DNA of 64,000 nt from Iodidimonas sp. SYSU 1G8 (lineage in GTDB: Bacteria > Pseudomonadota > Alphaproteobacteria > SMXS01): the NCBI RefSeq assembly GCF_039655775.1, contig NZ_JBBYXJ010000002.1:558001-622000 (forward strand), read 5' to 3'. This document shows positions 9,435 through 18,955 of this stretch, one piece after another. Made by a program: the position numbers and the translations under genes. Under the pieces are notes generated by a model. That model saw only the letters and a program-made list of their open reading frames with translations, did not search any database and was not told the DNA's origin. Within the stretch, counting starts at the first letter, position 1. Each line of letters starts with the position of its first letter.

Positions 9435-10712
9435 ATGGATTTCACGATTCCGGCCGATATTCAGGCCAAGCTCGATGCGCTGGATGCCTTCATCGAGAAG
9501 GAAATCAAGCCGCTCGAGAACGAGAACGACAACATCCGCTTCTTCGATCACCGCCGCGAGCACTCGCGCACCAACTGGGACAATGACGGCCAGCCCGAGG
9601 AAGAGTGGGAAGAGCTGCTGCGCGAGATGCGCCGCCGCGCCGACGCGGCCGGCCATTTGCGCTATGCGCTGCCCAAGGAAGCCGGAGGCGAAGGCGGCTC
9701 GAATCTGGGCATGGCGATCATCCGTGAGCACCTGGCCAAGAAGGGCCTGGGCCTGCACAACGACCTGCAGAACGAAAGCTCCATCGTGGGCAACTTCCCG
9801 TTCGTGCACATGCTGATGGCGTTCGGCAACAAGGAACAGAAGGACATGTTCCTGGAGAACACCATCACCGGCAAGGCGCGCGTCGCCTTCGGCCTGACCG
9901 AGCCCGATCACGGCTCGGACGCCACCTGGATGGAAACCACCGCCGTGCGCAAGGGCGACGACTGGGTCATCAACGGCGAGAAGATGTGGAACACCGGCCT
10001 GCATCACGCCACCCACGACATGATCTATGCCCGCACCTCGGGCAAGCCGGGCGACGCCAAGGGCATCACCTGCTTCTTCGTGCCGACCAACACGCCGGGC
10101 TTCAAGGTCGAGAAGTTCATGTGGACCTTCAACATGCCGACGGATCACGCCCACGTGACCCTGCGCGACGTGAAGGTGCCGCACTCGTCCATCTTCGGCG
10201 AGGAAGGCATGGGCCTGCAGGTCGCCCAGACCTTCCTGCACGAGAACCGCATCCGCCAGGCCGCCTCGGGCGTCGGCGTCGGCCAGTACTGCATCAATGA
10301 ATCGGTCGAATACGCCAACAACCGCATCGTCTTCGGCAAGCCGATCTCGGCCAACCAGGCGATCCAGTGGCCGCTCGCCGAGCTGCACACCGAATGCGAG
10401 ATGGTCCGCTGGCTGGTGCGCAAGACCGCTTGCGAGCTGGACAAGCACAACCACATGGAAGTGTCCGACGCCGTGTCCATGTGCAACTACCGCGGCAACC
10501 GCCTGGCCTGCAACGCGGCCGACACGGCGATCCAGGTGCATGGCGGCATGGGCTATTCACGCCACAAGCCGTTCGAGCACATCTATCGCCATCACCGCCG
10601 CTACCGCATCACCGAAGGCTCGGAAGAGATCCAGATCCGCAAGGTCGCGGGCTATCTGTTCGGCTTCCAGGGCCCGAAGAAGGCCGCGCGCCTGAAGAAG
10701 GCCGCCGAGTAG
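9435..10712 (+). CDS. Acyl-CoA dehydrogenase family protein
   Basis: The 425-residue FAD flavoprotein should introduce a 2,3 double bond into an acyl-CoA. It shows the FAD/substrate block VAFGLTEPDHGSDATWM, then INGEKMWNTG, and C-terminal blocks VHGGMGYSRHKPFEHIYR and ITEGSEEIQIRKVAG. The ATG at 9435 follows GGGGAGAG. The length is slightly above the usual 380 residues, as in the ACAD10/11-like branch, which fits the phosphotransferase upstream. The acyl-CoA synthetase starts only six bases after its stop, so these form one operon. Confidence 0.92.
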   Translation: MDFTIPADIQAKLDALDAFIEKEIKPLENENDNIRFFDHRREHSRTNWDNDGQPEEEWEELLREMRRRADAAGHLRYALPKEAGGEGGSNLGMAIIREHLAKKGLGLHNDLQNESSIVGNFPFVHMLMAFGNKEQKDMFLENTITGKARVAFGLTEPDHGSDATWMETTAVRKGDDWVINGEKMWNTGLHHATHDMIYARTSGKPGDAKGITCFFVPTNTPGFKVEKFMWTFNMPTDHAHVTLRDVKVPHSSIFGEEGMGLQVAQTFLHENRIRQAASGVGVGQYCINESVEYANNRIVFGKPISANQAIQWPLAELHTECEMVRWLVRKTACELDKHNHMEVSDAVSMCNYRGNRLACNAADTAIQVHGGMGYSRHKPFEHIYRHHRRYRITEGSEEIQIRKVAGYLFGFQGPKKAARLKKAAE

Positions 10713-10718
10713 GCCATC

Positions 10719-12254
10719 ATGCTGCTGTCTCTCGGCCTGCGCCGCACCGCGCAACTTCGCGGACACCACGCGGCGATCATCGAGCCGGGCAGGCAGCTCA
10801 ACTGGACCGAGGTCGAGAGCCGGGTTGCCCGGTTCGCCTCGGCCCTGCGCGGCCTCGGCGTCCGGACGGGCGACCGGGTCGCCGTCATGGCCGACAATGC
10901 CGGCTGGCATATCGAGGCCTATTTCGCCATCCCGTGGGCGGGCGCGGCCATCGCGCCCGTCAACACGCGCTGGGCCCTTCCCGAGATCATCGACAGCCTG
11001 AACGACTGCGCGCCGCGCGTGCTGATCGTCGATGACGCCCATCTGCCGCTGCTGGGCGGCGTGCTCGCGGGCGCGCCCTCCATCGAGACCGTGATCACCA
11101 CCGGCGCGGGAGCGGCGTCAGGGGCGCACGATCTGGAAACCCTGATCGCCATGGCCCGGCCCATGCCGCCCGAGCCGGTGGACAAGGACCAGCTGGCCGG
11201 CATCTTCTACACCGGCGGCACCACGGGCCGCTCCAAGGGCGTGATGCTCAGCCAGAACAATCTCTACATGCACAGCCTGATGATGATCGCCGAGGACATG
11301 TTCCACGCCGATTCCGTGGGCCTGCATGTGGCGCCCATGTTCCATCTCGCCGATGTTGGCACGGTGATGGGCGTGACCATGGCGGGCGGCAGTCATGTCT
11401 GCCTGCCCCGGTTCGAGCCCGCGGCGACCCTGCGCGCCATTCAGGATCACGGCGTCACCGAGGTCTATCTGGTCTCGACCATGCTGCGCGCCGTGCTCGA
11501 CGATCCGGGGTTCGACGAGTACGACCTGACCTCGCTGCGCGGCATGATCTACGGCGCCTCGCCCATCGCCGAGGCGCTGCTGACCCGCGCGCTGGAGAAG
11601 ATTCCCACCGCCGGCTTCATGCAGCGCTATGGCATGACCGAGACCACCGGTTTCATGACCTTGCTCAAGCCGCCCTTCCAGGTGGTCGGCGGCGCCAAGC
11701 TGCGCTCGGCCGGTCAGCCGATCCACGGCGTCGACGTGCGCGTGGTCGACGCGCATGGCGACGAGGTGCCGCGCGGCACCATCGGCGAGGTGGCGGCGTC
11801 CGGCCCGACCATCATGCTCGGCTATTGGGGCCGGCCCGAGGAAACCGCGCAGGCGCTGCGCGGCGGGCGCATGTTCACCGGCGATCTGGGCCACATGGAC
11901 GAGGACGGCTTTTTGTTCATCGCCGACCGGCTCAAGGACATGATCATCTCGGGCGGCGAGAATATCTATTCGGGCGAGGTCGAGAACGCGCTCTACCGTC
12001 ATCCGGCGGTCGCCCAATGCGCCGTGATCGGAGTTCCCAGCGAGAAATGGGGCGAGGCCGTCCATGCGGTGATCGTCCCGCGCGACGGCCATGACGTCAC
12101 CGCCGAGGCGCTGGGCGCCCATTGCCGGTCCCTGATCGCGGCCTACAAATGTCCCAAGAGCTACGAGTTCCGCACCGAGCCGCTGCCGCTCACGGGCGCG
12201 GGCAAGGTACGCAAATATTCGCTGCGCGAGCCTTACCGGAACGCCGCGCATTAG
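10719..12254 (+). CDS. AMP-dependent acyl-CoA synthetase/ligase
   Basis: This 511-residue adenylate-forming enzyme activates a carboxylic acid to its CoA thioester through an acyl-AMP. The P-loop-like A3 motif is YTGGTTGRSKGVMLS, then GMTETTG, the hinge FIADRLKDMIISGGENIYSG, and the catalytic lysine in TGAGKVRK near the C-terminus. It is the last gene of the MFS-phosphotransferase-dehydrogenase operon and probably supplies the CoA thioester for that pathway. Chain length and substrate are not readable. The 268 bases after it, up to 12522, hold no gene I can support. Confidence 0.92.
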   Translation: MLLSLGLRRTAQLRGHHAAIIEPGRQLNWTEVESRVARFASALRGLGVRTGDRVAVMADNAGWHIEAYFAIPWAGAAIAPVNTRWALPEIIDSLNDCAPRVLIVDDAHLPLLGGVLAGAPSIETVITTGAGAASGAHDLETLIAMARPMPPEPVDKDQLAGIFYTGGTTGRSKGVMLSQNNLYMHSLMMIAEDMFHADSVGLHVAPMFHLADVGTVMGVTMAGGSHVCLPRFEPAATLRAIQDHGVTEVYLVSTMLRAVLDDPGFDEYDLTSLRGMIYGASPIAEALLTRALEKIPTAGFMQRYGMTETTGFMTLLKPPFQVVGGAKLRSAGQPIHGVDVRVVDAHGDEVPRGTIGEVAASGPTIMLGYWGRPEETAQALRGGRMFTGDLGHMDEDGFLFIADRLKDMIISGGENIYSGEVENALYRHPAVAQCAVIGVPSEKWGEAVHAVIVPRDGHDVTAEALGAHCRSLIAAYKCPKSYEFRTEPLPLTGAGKVRKYSLREPYRNAAH

Positions 12255-12522
12255 ATCCTTTAGAACATGAACGAGGTTTCCAACGAAAGCTGGCGCGATT
12301 GCGTGGCAGTTCATGAATCTGGTCGGCCTGCATCCCTTCCCGACCACTCGGAGTCACCGTAAACCCAATGCGAATAGGGAATTAAGATTCATGACAAACG
12401 AATCCTGAAGCTAGTTAGGATCGACCGCTCTAACTGTGCATGGCGGCCCCGCTTTCGGCCCGCTGCGACCTATTGACGAGCAGGCTGTCTTGATCTCTGA
12501 TAGGGGAAATGGGGGGCTCGTC

Positions 12523-13257
12523 ATGCGTATTACATTTGTATTTGCGGTCGGTTTCATACTCTCGGGCGGGAATGACGCGTTAGCCCAGGACTGCCCCATG
12601 CCAAATGCGCTGCCATCCGAAGGGACATATTCGGGCATGACGCAGGAACAGGCTGAGCCGCTGATGAGTAGCGATCTGAAGCAGTTTCACGTGGCCATGA
12701 TGAAGTGGCGTGATTGCAAAATCGCTTACTTTCAGCGCCGGATGAACTCTCAAGGCGGAAAATTCGAGACCGTAGAAGACGAGACCTTGAAGATGTTTGA
12801 CTTCATTCGAAGCGCTCTTAGAGAACGCCAGCAATGGTATCGAACTCAATTGTCAAACCTACCATCTTCAGCGAAATTTAACTCGCCAAGCGATTCCTCT
12901 AAGACACAGCAGGATGCAGAAATGCAGCCAGGATTTCAACGGGGTGCCCCGAGTAAGAGCGCGACCGCTAACCACCCCAATGATCCACCAACGTCAACAC
13001 ACGCAGCTGAGCGGGAGGATCCTACAGATCAATACGGAGCTTCTTGCGGCAGGGTCGAGCCTGGCCGTAATGATGGGCAGTTCATTAAGTATTCTGCAGA
13101 AAATCGCTGCGACGGGAGTATTCGTATAGAAGGAAAAATTGGGCGTTATCCAGTCGGCGGACCCATCGGCCCTGGCCAAATGATCGAAATGACATGCATT
13201 GTTGTGTCAGGTTTGTGTGGAGACGGCAATCTATCCTATACATTTTATCGCATGTAG
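12523..13257 (+). CDS. Secreted protein of unknown function
   Basis: I do not recognise this gene. The 244-residue product starts with a clear signal peptide (MRITFVFAVGFILSGG, cleavage likely after DALA). The mature part begins with a Cys, has a charged helical middle (about residues 40-120), a low-complexity Ser/Pro/Thr-rich linker, and a C-terminal segment with two cysteines (ENRCDG and MTCIVVSGLCGDG). The ATG at 12523 was chosen for the signal peptide; a longer in-frame start at 12436 would bury it. Base composition is visibly lower in GC than its neighbours, which suggests recent acquisition. It stands alone between two catabolic units. Confidence 0.6.
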   Translation: MRITFVFAVGFILSGGNDALAQDCPMPNALPSEGTYSGMTQEQAEPLMSSDLKQFHVAMMKWRDCKIAYFQRRMNSQGGKFETVEDETLKMFDFIRSALRERQQWYRTQLSNLPSSAKFNSPSDSSKTQQDAEMQPGFQRGAPSKSATANHPNDPPTSTHAAEREDPTDQYGASCGRVEPGRNDGQFIKYSAENRCDGSIRIEGKIGRYPVGGPIGPGQMIEMTCIVVSGLCGDGNLSYTFYRM

Positions 13258-13487
13258 AGCGGGTTGATGACGATGACTTATCGGCCGGCTGAAGGCCAAT
13301 ACGAATCGCTCGACCCCTGGGCAAACGTGGGCGCAAGCCGAAGATTGGTTTCCCAAGTTGCATCTGCCACTCCTCGTCACCTGCCTTCCTGCACCATCAT
13401 TCAGCTTCATCGGAGGGGCTGGACAGCCTCGCTACACTCGCAGAATCACCGAGGGGAAAGCCCAAGAGGATGCGAGCGGCGTTTGCC

Positions 13488-15941
13488 CTAGAACTTGAAC
13501 GACGCCTCGATCGCGAGCTGACGGCCGCGGTTGTAGTTCAGGATCTGGTCGTCGCCGGCCGGCAGGCCCCGGACGTTGCCGGGGGGCGCCAGGAAGGGAC
13601 GGCCGCCGCTCGTCTGGACATACAGCTCGTCCGTCAGGTTGGTGCCGATCACCGCCAGCTGCCAGGTGCCGTCCGGATCGCCGATGGAGACGGCAAGGTC
13701 GAAGGTCACATAGGACGACTGGACGATGTCGTCGAACGAGTCTTCGTTGGTGAAGTACTTGCCGCTGAACTGGATGTTGCCGGTGATCCCCAGTTCCCAG
13801 GCATTGCCGACGGGAATGCGCAGATCGGCACCGATATTGCCGGCCCATTTCGGGGCGCGGGCGACCGACCGGCCATTGAGATCGTCGTCGATGGCGGGGT
13901 CGTTGTTGGGATTGGAGTCGAAGAAGTCGGTATATTTGGCGTCCGTGTAGGCCAGCGCGCCGAACAACCGCAAACCATCGACCGGTGTCACCCAGGCGAG
14001 ATCGAGATCCAGCCCCTTGGTGGTCACTTCACCGGCGTTGGACGTGGCGAACTGGATGGCGACCGCATCGAAGTTCTGCACCTGCAAGTCGTCGAAGACA
14101 TAGTAATATCCGGCCAGGTTCAGGGTCACGGTCTGATCCGCCCATTGCGACTTCATGCCGATTTCACCGCCCTTGGCCGTTTCGGAACGATAGATCAGGG
14201 CGTTCGCCGTCGCTTCACGCACGGCCGGATCGTCGCTGGCGAAACCGAGCAGGTTGGACGACGGCAGCGCGCTGTTGTCGATGCCGCCCGATTTGAAGCC
14301 GGTCTTGAACGAGCCATAGAAGTTGATGTCGTCCGTCGCCTGATAGCTCAAGGTCACTTCCGGCGAGAAATTGTCGTCCTTGAACCGGATCGGGCCTGAA
14401 TCGAATCCGCTGTCGATGAAGGCCGGGCCCGATGACAGGAACGTGTGCACATAGGGCACCAGGATGTTGTTGGTCTTCTTTTCCTTCGTCCAACGCAGGC
14501 CGCCGGAGAGCTCGAGGCGGTCGGTGATGTCGAAGGAGGCGCTGCCGAAGACCGAGAAGGCATCGCCATTGGTGATGTGCCGCTTGTACCAGTCGAATGT
14601 ATTGCCGGTCACCGGATCCCTGCCGACCAGCGAGATGTTCACCGCCTGCTGGCCGGTGTTGAACTCGCTGTGCCGGGTTTCATAGAAGGCGCCCAGCATG
14701 AAGTTGAAGGGACCGTTGAAGTCGCTCGCCAGCCGCAACTCCTGGCTGAACTGCTCGAGCTGGTGATCGGTCAGGCCGGTACCGACGCCGAACGACACCC
14801 CGTTCAGCAGGCCGCCATAGCTGTATTCGTCCTGGTCCTGGGCCGACTGGTCCACATACCCCGTCACCGAGGTAAGGGTCAGTGAGTCACTGATCTCCCA
14901 GTCCATCTTCAGGATGGCGAACAGGGTCGTGGCGACGCCATAGGGCACGCCGTTGTTGCTGCCGGGCTCGGGGGCCTCGGCGGGCGACTGGATCGCCAGC
15001 GGCGGCGCGATGTCGGGCAGGAAATAGGTCTTGCCGGACGAGTCGCAGCCATAGCCGGGCGGCACGACGAACCCGCCGCTGAGCAGGTAGATTTCGTCCG
15101 GCCGGCCGTTGGCGCCGCAATCGTTCACGGCGAAGAAAATGCCGCCATCATTTTCGTGGCGGACATAGTTCAGTTTCAGGTTGGCCGAGAAATTGTCGCT
15201 CGGGTCGAGCTGGAACGTGGCGCGGGCATTGATGTTCTGTTCGCCGCGCTTGGGATCGGCCACCGGCGCGGTGTTGTAGAGCAGCTTCTCGATGTCGTTG
15301 AATCGCGCCGCCAGCCGGATGCCGAGCGTGTCCGTGATCGGGCCCGACGTGTAGGCCTCGAGCGTGTAGCCGCGCTCCTCGATCTCATAGGCGACCTTGC
15401 CGCCATATTCCCAGTCCGGCGTCGGGTTCTTCGACTTGATCGACAGCACGCCGCCCGAGGCGCTCTTGCCGAAATACAGCGATTGCGGGCCCTTGAGCAC
15501 CTCGATCTGCTGCACGTCCATGAAGCCCGACTGCAGGATGCGCATAGTGCTGACCTGCACGCCGTCGAAATCCAGCGCGACGGCGGAATCGAAGGCGGCG
15601 GAAATGTTGGACGAACCGACGCCGCGCAGGCTCAGTTGCGCGCCCGAGCCCGAGCCGCCGATCTGCACGTTCAGCGTCGGGATGCGGGTGACCACGTCCT
15701 CGATCTTGTCGTACTGGAACCGGTCCAGATCCGCGCCGCCGACAGCGGTGACGGTCACCGGCACGGTCTGAAGGCTTTCCGCCTGTTTGCGCGCGGTGAC
15801 GGTCACGGACTCCGTGCGGCGTTGCTCGGGCGGCGCGTCCTGCCCCAGCGCCGGGAACGCCGCGACGGCCCCGGCCAGCCCGCCAGCGACGAGCGCGATC
15901 AGTCGCGGAGCGCGGGCGGACATTGTCATCCTCTGTTTCAT
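13488..15941 (-). CDS. TonB-dependent receptor
   Basis: This 817-residue outer-membrane receptor has a signal peptide (about residues 1-33, ending near FPALGQ), a plug domain (ESVTVTARKQAESLQTVPV, then LRGVGSSN, EVLKGPQSLYFGKSASGG) and a long beta-barrel ending in aromatic Phe (EASFKF), as expected for assembly by Bam. It should import a ligand with energy from TonB-ExbBD, none of which is here. GGAGGAAAGG precedes the ATG. It is divergent from enoyl-CoA hydratase and acyl-CoA ligase genes, so the ligand may be a carboxylic or aromatic compound rather than a siderophore; that is an inference from context. Confidence 0.93.
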   Translation of the reverse strand: MKQRMTMSARAPRLIALVAGGLAGAVAAFPALGQDAPPEQRRTESVTVTARKQAESLQTVPVTVTAVGGADLDRFQYDKIEDVVTRIPTLNVQIGGSGSGAQLSLRGVGSSNISAAFDSAVALDFDGVQVSTMRILQSGFMDVQQIEVLKGPQSLYFGKSASGGVLSIKSKNPTPDWEYGGKVAYEIEERGYTLEAYTSGPITDTLGIRLAARFNDIEKLLYNTAPVADPKRGEQNINARATFQLDPSDNFSANLKLNYVRHENDGGIFFAVNDCGANGRPDEIYLLSGGFVVPPGYGCDSSGKTYFLPDIAPPLAIQSPAEAPEPGSNNGVPYGVATTLFAILKMDWEISDSLTLTSVTGYVDQSAQDQDEYSYGGLLNGVSFGVGTGLTDHQLEQFSQELRLASDFNGPFNFMLGAFYETRHSEFNTGQQAVNISLVGRDPVTGNTFDWYKRHITNGDAFSVFGSASFDITDRLELSGGLRWTKEKKTNNILVPYVHTFLSSGPAFIDSGFDSGPIRFKDDNFSPEVTLSYQATDDINFYGSFKTGFKSGGIDNSALPSSNLLGFASDDPAVREATANALIYRSETAKGGEIGMKSQWADQTVTLNLAGYYYVFDDLQVQNFDAVAIQFATSNAGEVTTKGLDLDLAWVTPVDGLRLFGALAYTDAKYTDFFDSNPNNDPAIDDDLNGRSVARAPKWAGNIGADLRIPVGNAWELGITGNIQFSGKYFTNEDSFDDIVQSSYVTFDLAVSIGDPDGTWQLAVIGTNLTDELYVQTSGGRPFLAPPGNVRGLPAGDDQILNYNRGRQLAIEASFKF

Positions 15942-16278
15942 CCTTTCCTCCCCAAGAAAAATTATACCTATACGGTAATTTAGAGGCTTGTATCGGAAGT
16001 AACGGTAAAGTCAGATTCTTGGCGACTCGGGTTGTTTAGCGTTATTCTGATACAAGGTTCATAATTGATTATTTGTTGTCGTACCGCAATAACCGTTATT
16101 TATTACACTGCGGTATAGTCAGTGCCAGGAACCGCGCCATCTTTAAAAGCGCTGATGACTTTACGCGACGGCCCGCGGCGGAACTCCAGCCCCCGCGCAG
16201 CGCGGCGCACCGGCCAGTAACACGCGTTGCCAACCGCGCCCCGCCCCGCATACACTCACGCGGAACTGGGGAAACGGG
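15942..16278. promoter_or_regulatory. AT-rich divergent control region with several repeats
   Basis: This 337-base gap separates the TonB receptor from the enoyl-CoA hydratase and has no gene. It is AT-rich compared with its surroundings and repeat-laden. CTTGTATC (15987-15994) is inverted as GATACAAG (16049-16056). ACGGTAA occurs directly at 15972-15978 and 16002-16008, exactly 30 bases apart. TACCGCA (16082-16088) is inverted as TGCGGTA (16109-16115), and nested within that is AATAAC-C-GTTATT (16088-16100). The pattern suits binding of a dimeric regulator controlling both directions; the regulator is not encoded next to it. Confidence 0.55.
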
Positions 16279-17085
16279 ATGCTGAAGCCGGAAGAATTCG
16301 TCCACGTCATCTATGACGTGAAGGATCATGTCGCGACGGTCACACTGAACCGTCCGGAGATCTACAACGCCCTCAACCACCGCGCCTATGACGAGCTGGA
16401 GAGATCATTCCTGCTCGCCCATGACGATCCGGACGTGCGCGTCGTCGTGCTGACCGGCGCCGACCCGGGCTTCTGCTCGGGCGACGACGTCCGCGCCATC
16501 ATGGCCGGCGACGAGCGCGAGGGCAGCGTCCACCGTCTGACGCGGGTGAAGCCCATCCCGACCCCGGCCGCCACCGCCATCATGGATTGCGGCAAGCCGA
16601 TCATCGCCGCCGTGAACGGCGCGGCCATGGGCTGGGGCATGGACCTCTCGCTGATGGCCGATATCCGTATCGCCTCGGACAAGGCCAAGTTCGCCGAGCT
16701 GTTCGTCAAGCGCGGGCTGATCACCGACCTGGGCGGGCTGACGCGCCTGCCGCTGGTGGTCGGCGTGCAGAAGGCGGCCGAGCTGCTGTTCACCGGCGAC
16801 GTCATTGATGCCGCCGAGGCCGAGCGCATCGGCCTCGTGCTCAGGACCGTGCCGCATGCCGAGCTGATGCCGGCGGCCTATGCCATGGCCGGCAAGATCG
16901 CCGCCAATCCGCCGCTCGCCGTGCAGCACCTGAAGGAAGGGCTGCGCAAGACCACCTATGGCGAGCACCGCGAGATCGGCAGCTGGATCGCCCACATCCT
17001 GGGCGTCCTGTTCCAGACCGAAGACCACAAGGAAGGCGTCGCCAGCTTCCTCGAGAAGCGCCCCGCCTCGTTCAAAGGCCGCTGA
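16279..17085 (+). CDS. Enoyl-CoA hydratase/isomerase family protein
   Basis: The 268-residue crotonase-fold protein binds CoA thioesters through an oxyanion hole: residues around GADPGFCSGDDVRAI and AAVNGAAMGWGMDLSL are the two conserved blocks. It should hydrate or isomerise an enoyl-CoA; some relatives cleave feruloyl-CoA-type hydroxyacyl-CoAs. It is followed ten bases later by a feruloyl-CoA-synthase-like ligase, so a side-chain-shortening (phenylpropanoid-like) role is plausible but unproven. It is the first gene rightward of the repeat-rich control region. Confidence 0.88.
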   Translation: MLKPEEFVHVIYDVKDHVATVTLNRPEIYNALNHRAYDELERSFLLAHDDPDVRVVVLTGADPGFCSGDDVRAIMAGDEREGSVHRLTRVKPIPTPAATAIMDCGKPIIAAVNGAAMGWGMDLSLMADIRIASDKAKFAELFVKRGLITDLGGLTRLPLVVGVQKAAELLFTGDVIDAAEAERIGLVLRTVPHAELMPAAYAMAGKIAANPPLAVQHLKEGLRKTTYGEHREIGSWIAHILGVLFQTEDHKEGVASFLEKRPASFKGR

Positions 17086-17095
17086 GAGAACCGTC

Positions 17096-18952
17096 ATGGA
17101 CCAGAAGACCAATCTCGCCCCGTTCTTCCCGATCCCCCATGCGGATCCGAACGGCCGCATGACCCGGCGCCCCGACGGCTCGATCATCGTCGAGAGCCTG
17201 CTCGATCTGGGCGACTACGAACGCAACGTGGTCGCCTACCTGCACAAATGGGCGGCGCAAACCCCTGATCGCCTGTGGATGGCCCAGCGCGCCAGGGACC
17301 GGACCTGGGAATCCATCACCTATGGCGACGGCCTGAGGAAGGTGAATGCCCTGTCGCAGGCGCTGCTCGACCGCGGGCTCGACGCCGGCAAGCCGGTGAT
17401 GATCCTGTCCGGCAACTCCATCAACCACGCGCTGCTGGTGATGGCGGCCATGCAGGTCGGCATTCCGGCCTCGCCGGTCGCGACCGCCTATTCCACCATG
17501 CCGGGCGCCCATTCCAAGCTGCATCACGTGTTCAACCTGATCCAGCCCCGGCTGATCTTCGTCGAGCAGGGCACGGCGTTCGAAGGCGCGCTGGCGTCGC
17601 TTGACCTGGACGGCGTCGAGATCGTCGGCCACGAGGATCCGCCGCGCGGCGTCAAGGCGACGCCCTTGACCGACCTGCTGGCGGTGACGCCCACCGACGC
17701 CGTGCGCGCCGCGTTCGCGCGCACCGGTCCCGACAGCATCGGCAAGTACCTGTTCACCTCCGGCTCCACCGGCATGCCCAAGGGCGTGGCGCAGACCCAG
17801 CGCATGATGTGCTCCAACCAGCGCGCCAACGAGGTGATCTTCCCGCGCGACCCGGCGATCCCGCCGGTGCTGGTCGATTGGCTGCCCTGGAATCACTGCT
17901 ATGGCGGCAATTCCAATTTCAACGGCATCCTCAGCCAGGGCGGCTCGTTCTACATCGATGACGGCAAGCCGCTGCCGGAAATGCTCCACCGCACCATCGA
18001 CAATCTGCGCGAGATCGCGCCGACCGAATATCTCTCGGTCGCCGCCGGTCACGCGCTCGTCGTACATGCGCTGGAGGAAGACGCCGAGGTGCGGCGCAAT
18101 TTCTTCAGCCGGGTGCGCAAGCTGGGCTATGGCGGCGCCAGCCTGCCGCACGAGATCTGGCAGCGCTATCAGGACCTCGCCGTGCGCGAGATCGGCCAGC
18201 GCCTGCTGTTCCGCACCGGCTGGGGCTCCACCGAGACCGGCCCGGTATCATCGACCCTGCACTGGCCCATCGAGGGCACGGGCAATGTGGGCCTGCCCAT
18301 GCCGGGCACCACCCTGAAGCTGGTGCCCAACGGCGACAAGCTCGAGGTGCGCGTGAAGGGCCCGAACGTGTTCACCGGCTATTACCGCCAGCCGGACAAG
18401 ACCGCCGAGGCCTTCGACGAGGAAGGCTTCTACAAGATCGGCGACGCGCTGAAACTGGTCGACGAGACCGACATCAACAAGGGCCTGACCTTCAACGGCC
18501 GCGTCGTCGAGGATTTCAAGCTGACCTCGGGCACCTTCGTGTCGGTCGGCACCCTGCGCGTGCAGGTCAACGATGCCTGCGCGCCGGCCATCGCCGACAA
18601 TCTGATCGCCGGCCACGACAAGGACTTCGTCGGCAGCCTGCTCTGGCCGAACGTGGCCGCCTGCCGCCGCATCGCCGGCGTGGACGAGACGGTGCCGGTC
18701 GCCGACCTGATCCGAGACCCCAAGGTCACCGCGCATATCGCCCATGGCCTGCGGGCGCACAACCAGGCCTATCCCGGGTCGTCCACGCGCATCCAGCGGG
18801 CGATCCTGATGGCCGAGCCGCCCTCCATGGAGAACCACGAGATCACCGAGAAGGGCTACGTCAACCAGCGCGCGGCGCTGGACCGGCGCGCCGATCTGGC
18901 CGCGCGCCTGTTCGAGGCGGCGCCCGGGCCGGACGTGATCGATCTGGCGTAA
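17096..18952 (+). CDS. Feruloyl-CoA synthase-like AMP-binding ligase
   Basis: This 618-residue adenylate-forming ligase has the motif FTSGSTGMPKGVAQTQ, then WGSTETGPVSS, and the length and N-terminal layout of feruloyl-CoA synthases. It would join CoA to an aromatic or alkenoic acid. The C-terminal hinge region departs from ordinary fatty-acid ligases (FNGRVVEDFKLTSGTFVSVG), which is typical of this subgroup. The ATG at 17096 lies ten bases after the hydratase stop. Together they look like the activation and hydration/lyase steps of a degradation route served by the divergent TonB receptor. Confidence 0.85.
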   Translation: MDQKTNLAPFFPIPHADPNGRMTRRPDGSIIVESLLDLGDYERNVVAYLHKWAAQTPDRLWMAQRARDRTWESITYGDGLRKVNALSQALLDRGLDAGKPVMILSGNSINHALLVMAAMQVGIPASPVATAYSTMPGAHSKLHHVFNLIQPRLIFVEQGTAFEGALASLDLDGVEIVGHEDPPRGVKATPLTDLLAVTPTDAVRAAFARTGPDSIGKYLFTSGSTGMPKGVAQTQRMMCSNQRANEVIFPRDPAIPPVLVDWLPWNHCYGGNSNFNGILSQGGSFYIDDGKPLPEMLHRTIDNLREIAPTEYLSVAAGHALVVHALEEDAEVRRNFFSRVRKLGYGGASLPHEIWQRYQDLAVREIGQRLLFRTGWGSTETGPVSSTLHWPIEGTGNVGLPMPGTTLKLVPNGDKLEVRVKGPNVFTGYYRQPDKTAEAFDEEGFYKIGDALKLVDETDINKGLTFNGRVVEDFKLTSGTFVSVGTLRVQVNDACAPAIADNLIAGHDKDFVGSLLWPNVAACRRIAGVDETVPVADLIRDPKVTAHIAHGLRAHNQAYPGSSTRIQRAILMAEPPSMENHEITEKGYVNQRAALDRRADLAARLFEAAPGPDVIDLA

Positions 18953-18955
18953 GGC

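Noticed and set aside
13264-13491. 75-codon plus-strand frame after the secreted protein
   Set aside because: It has no motif, no signal peptide and overlaps the end of the TonB receptor gene; I see nothing in this 230-base gap.
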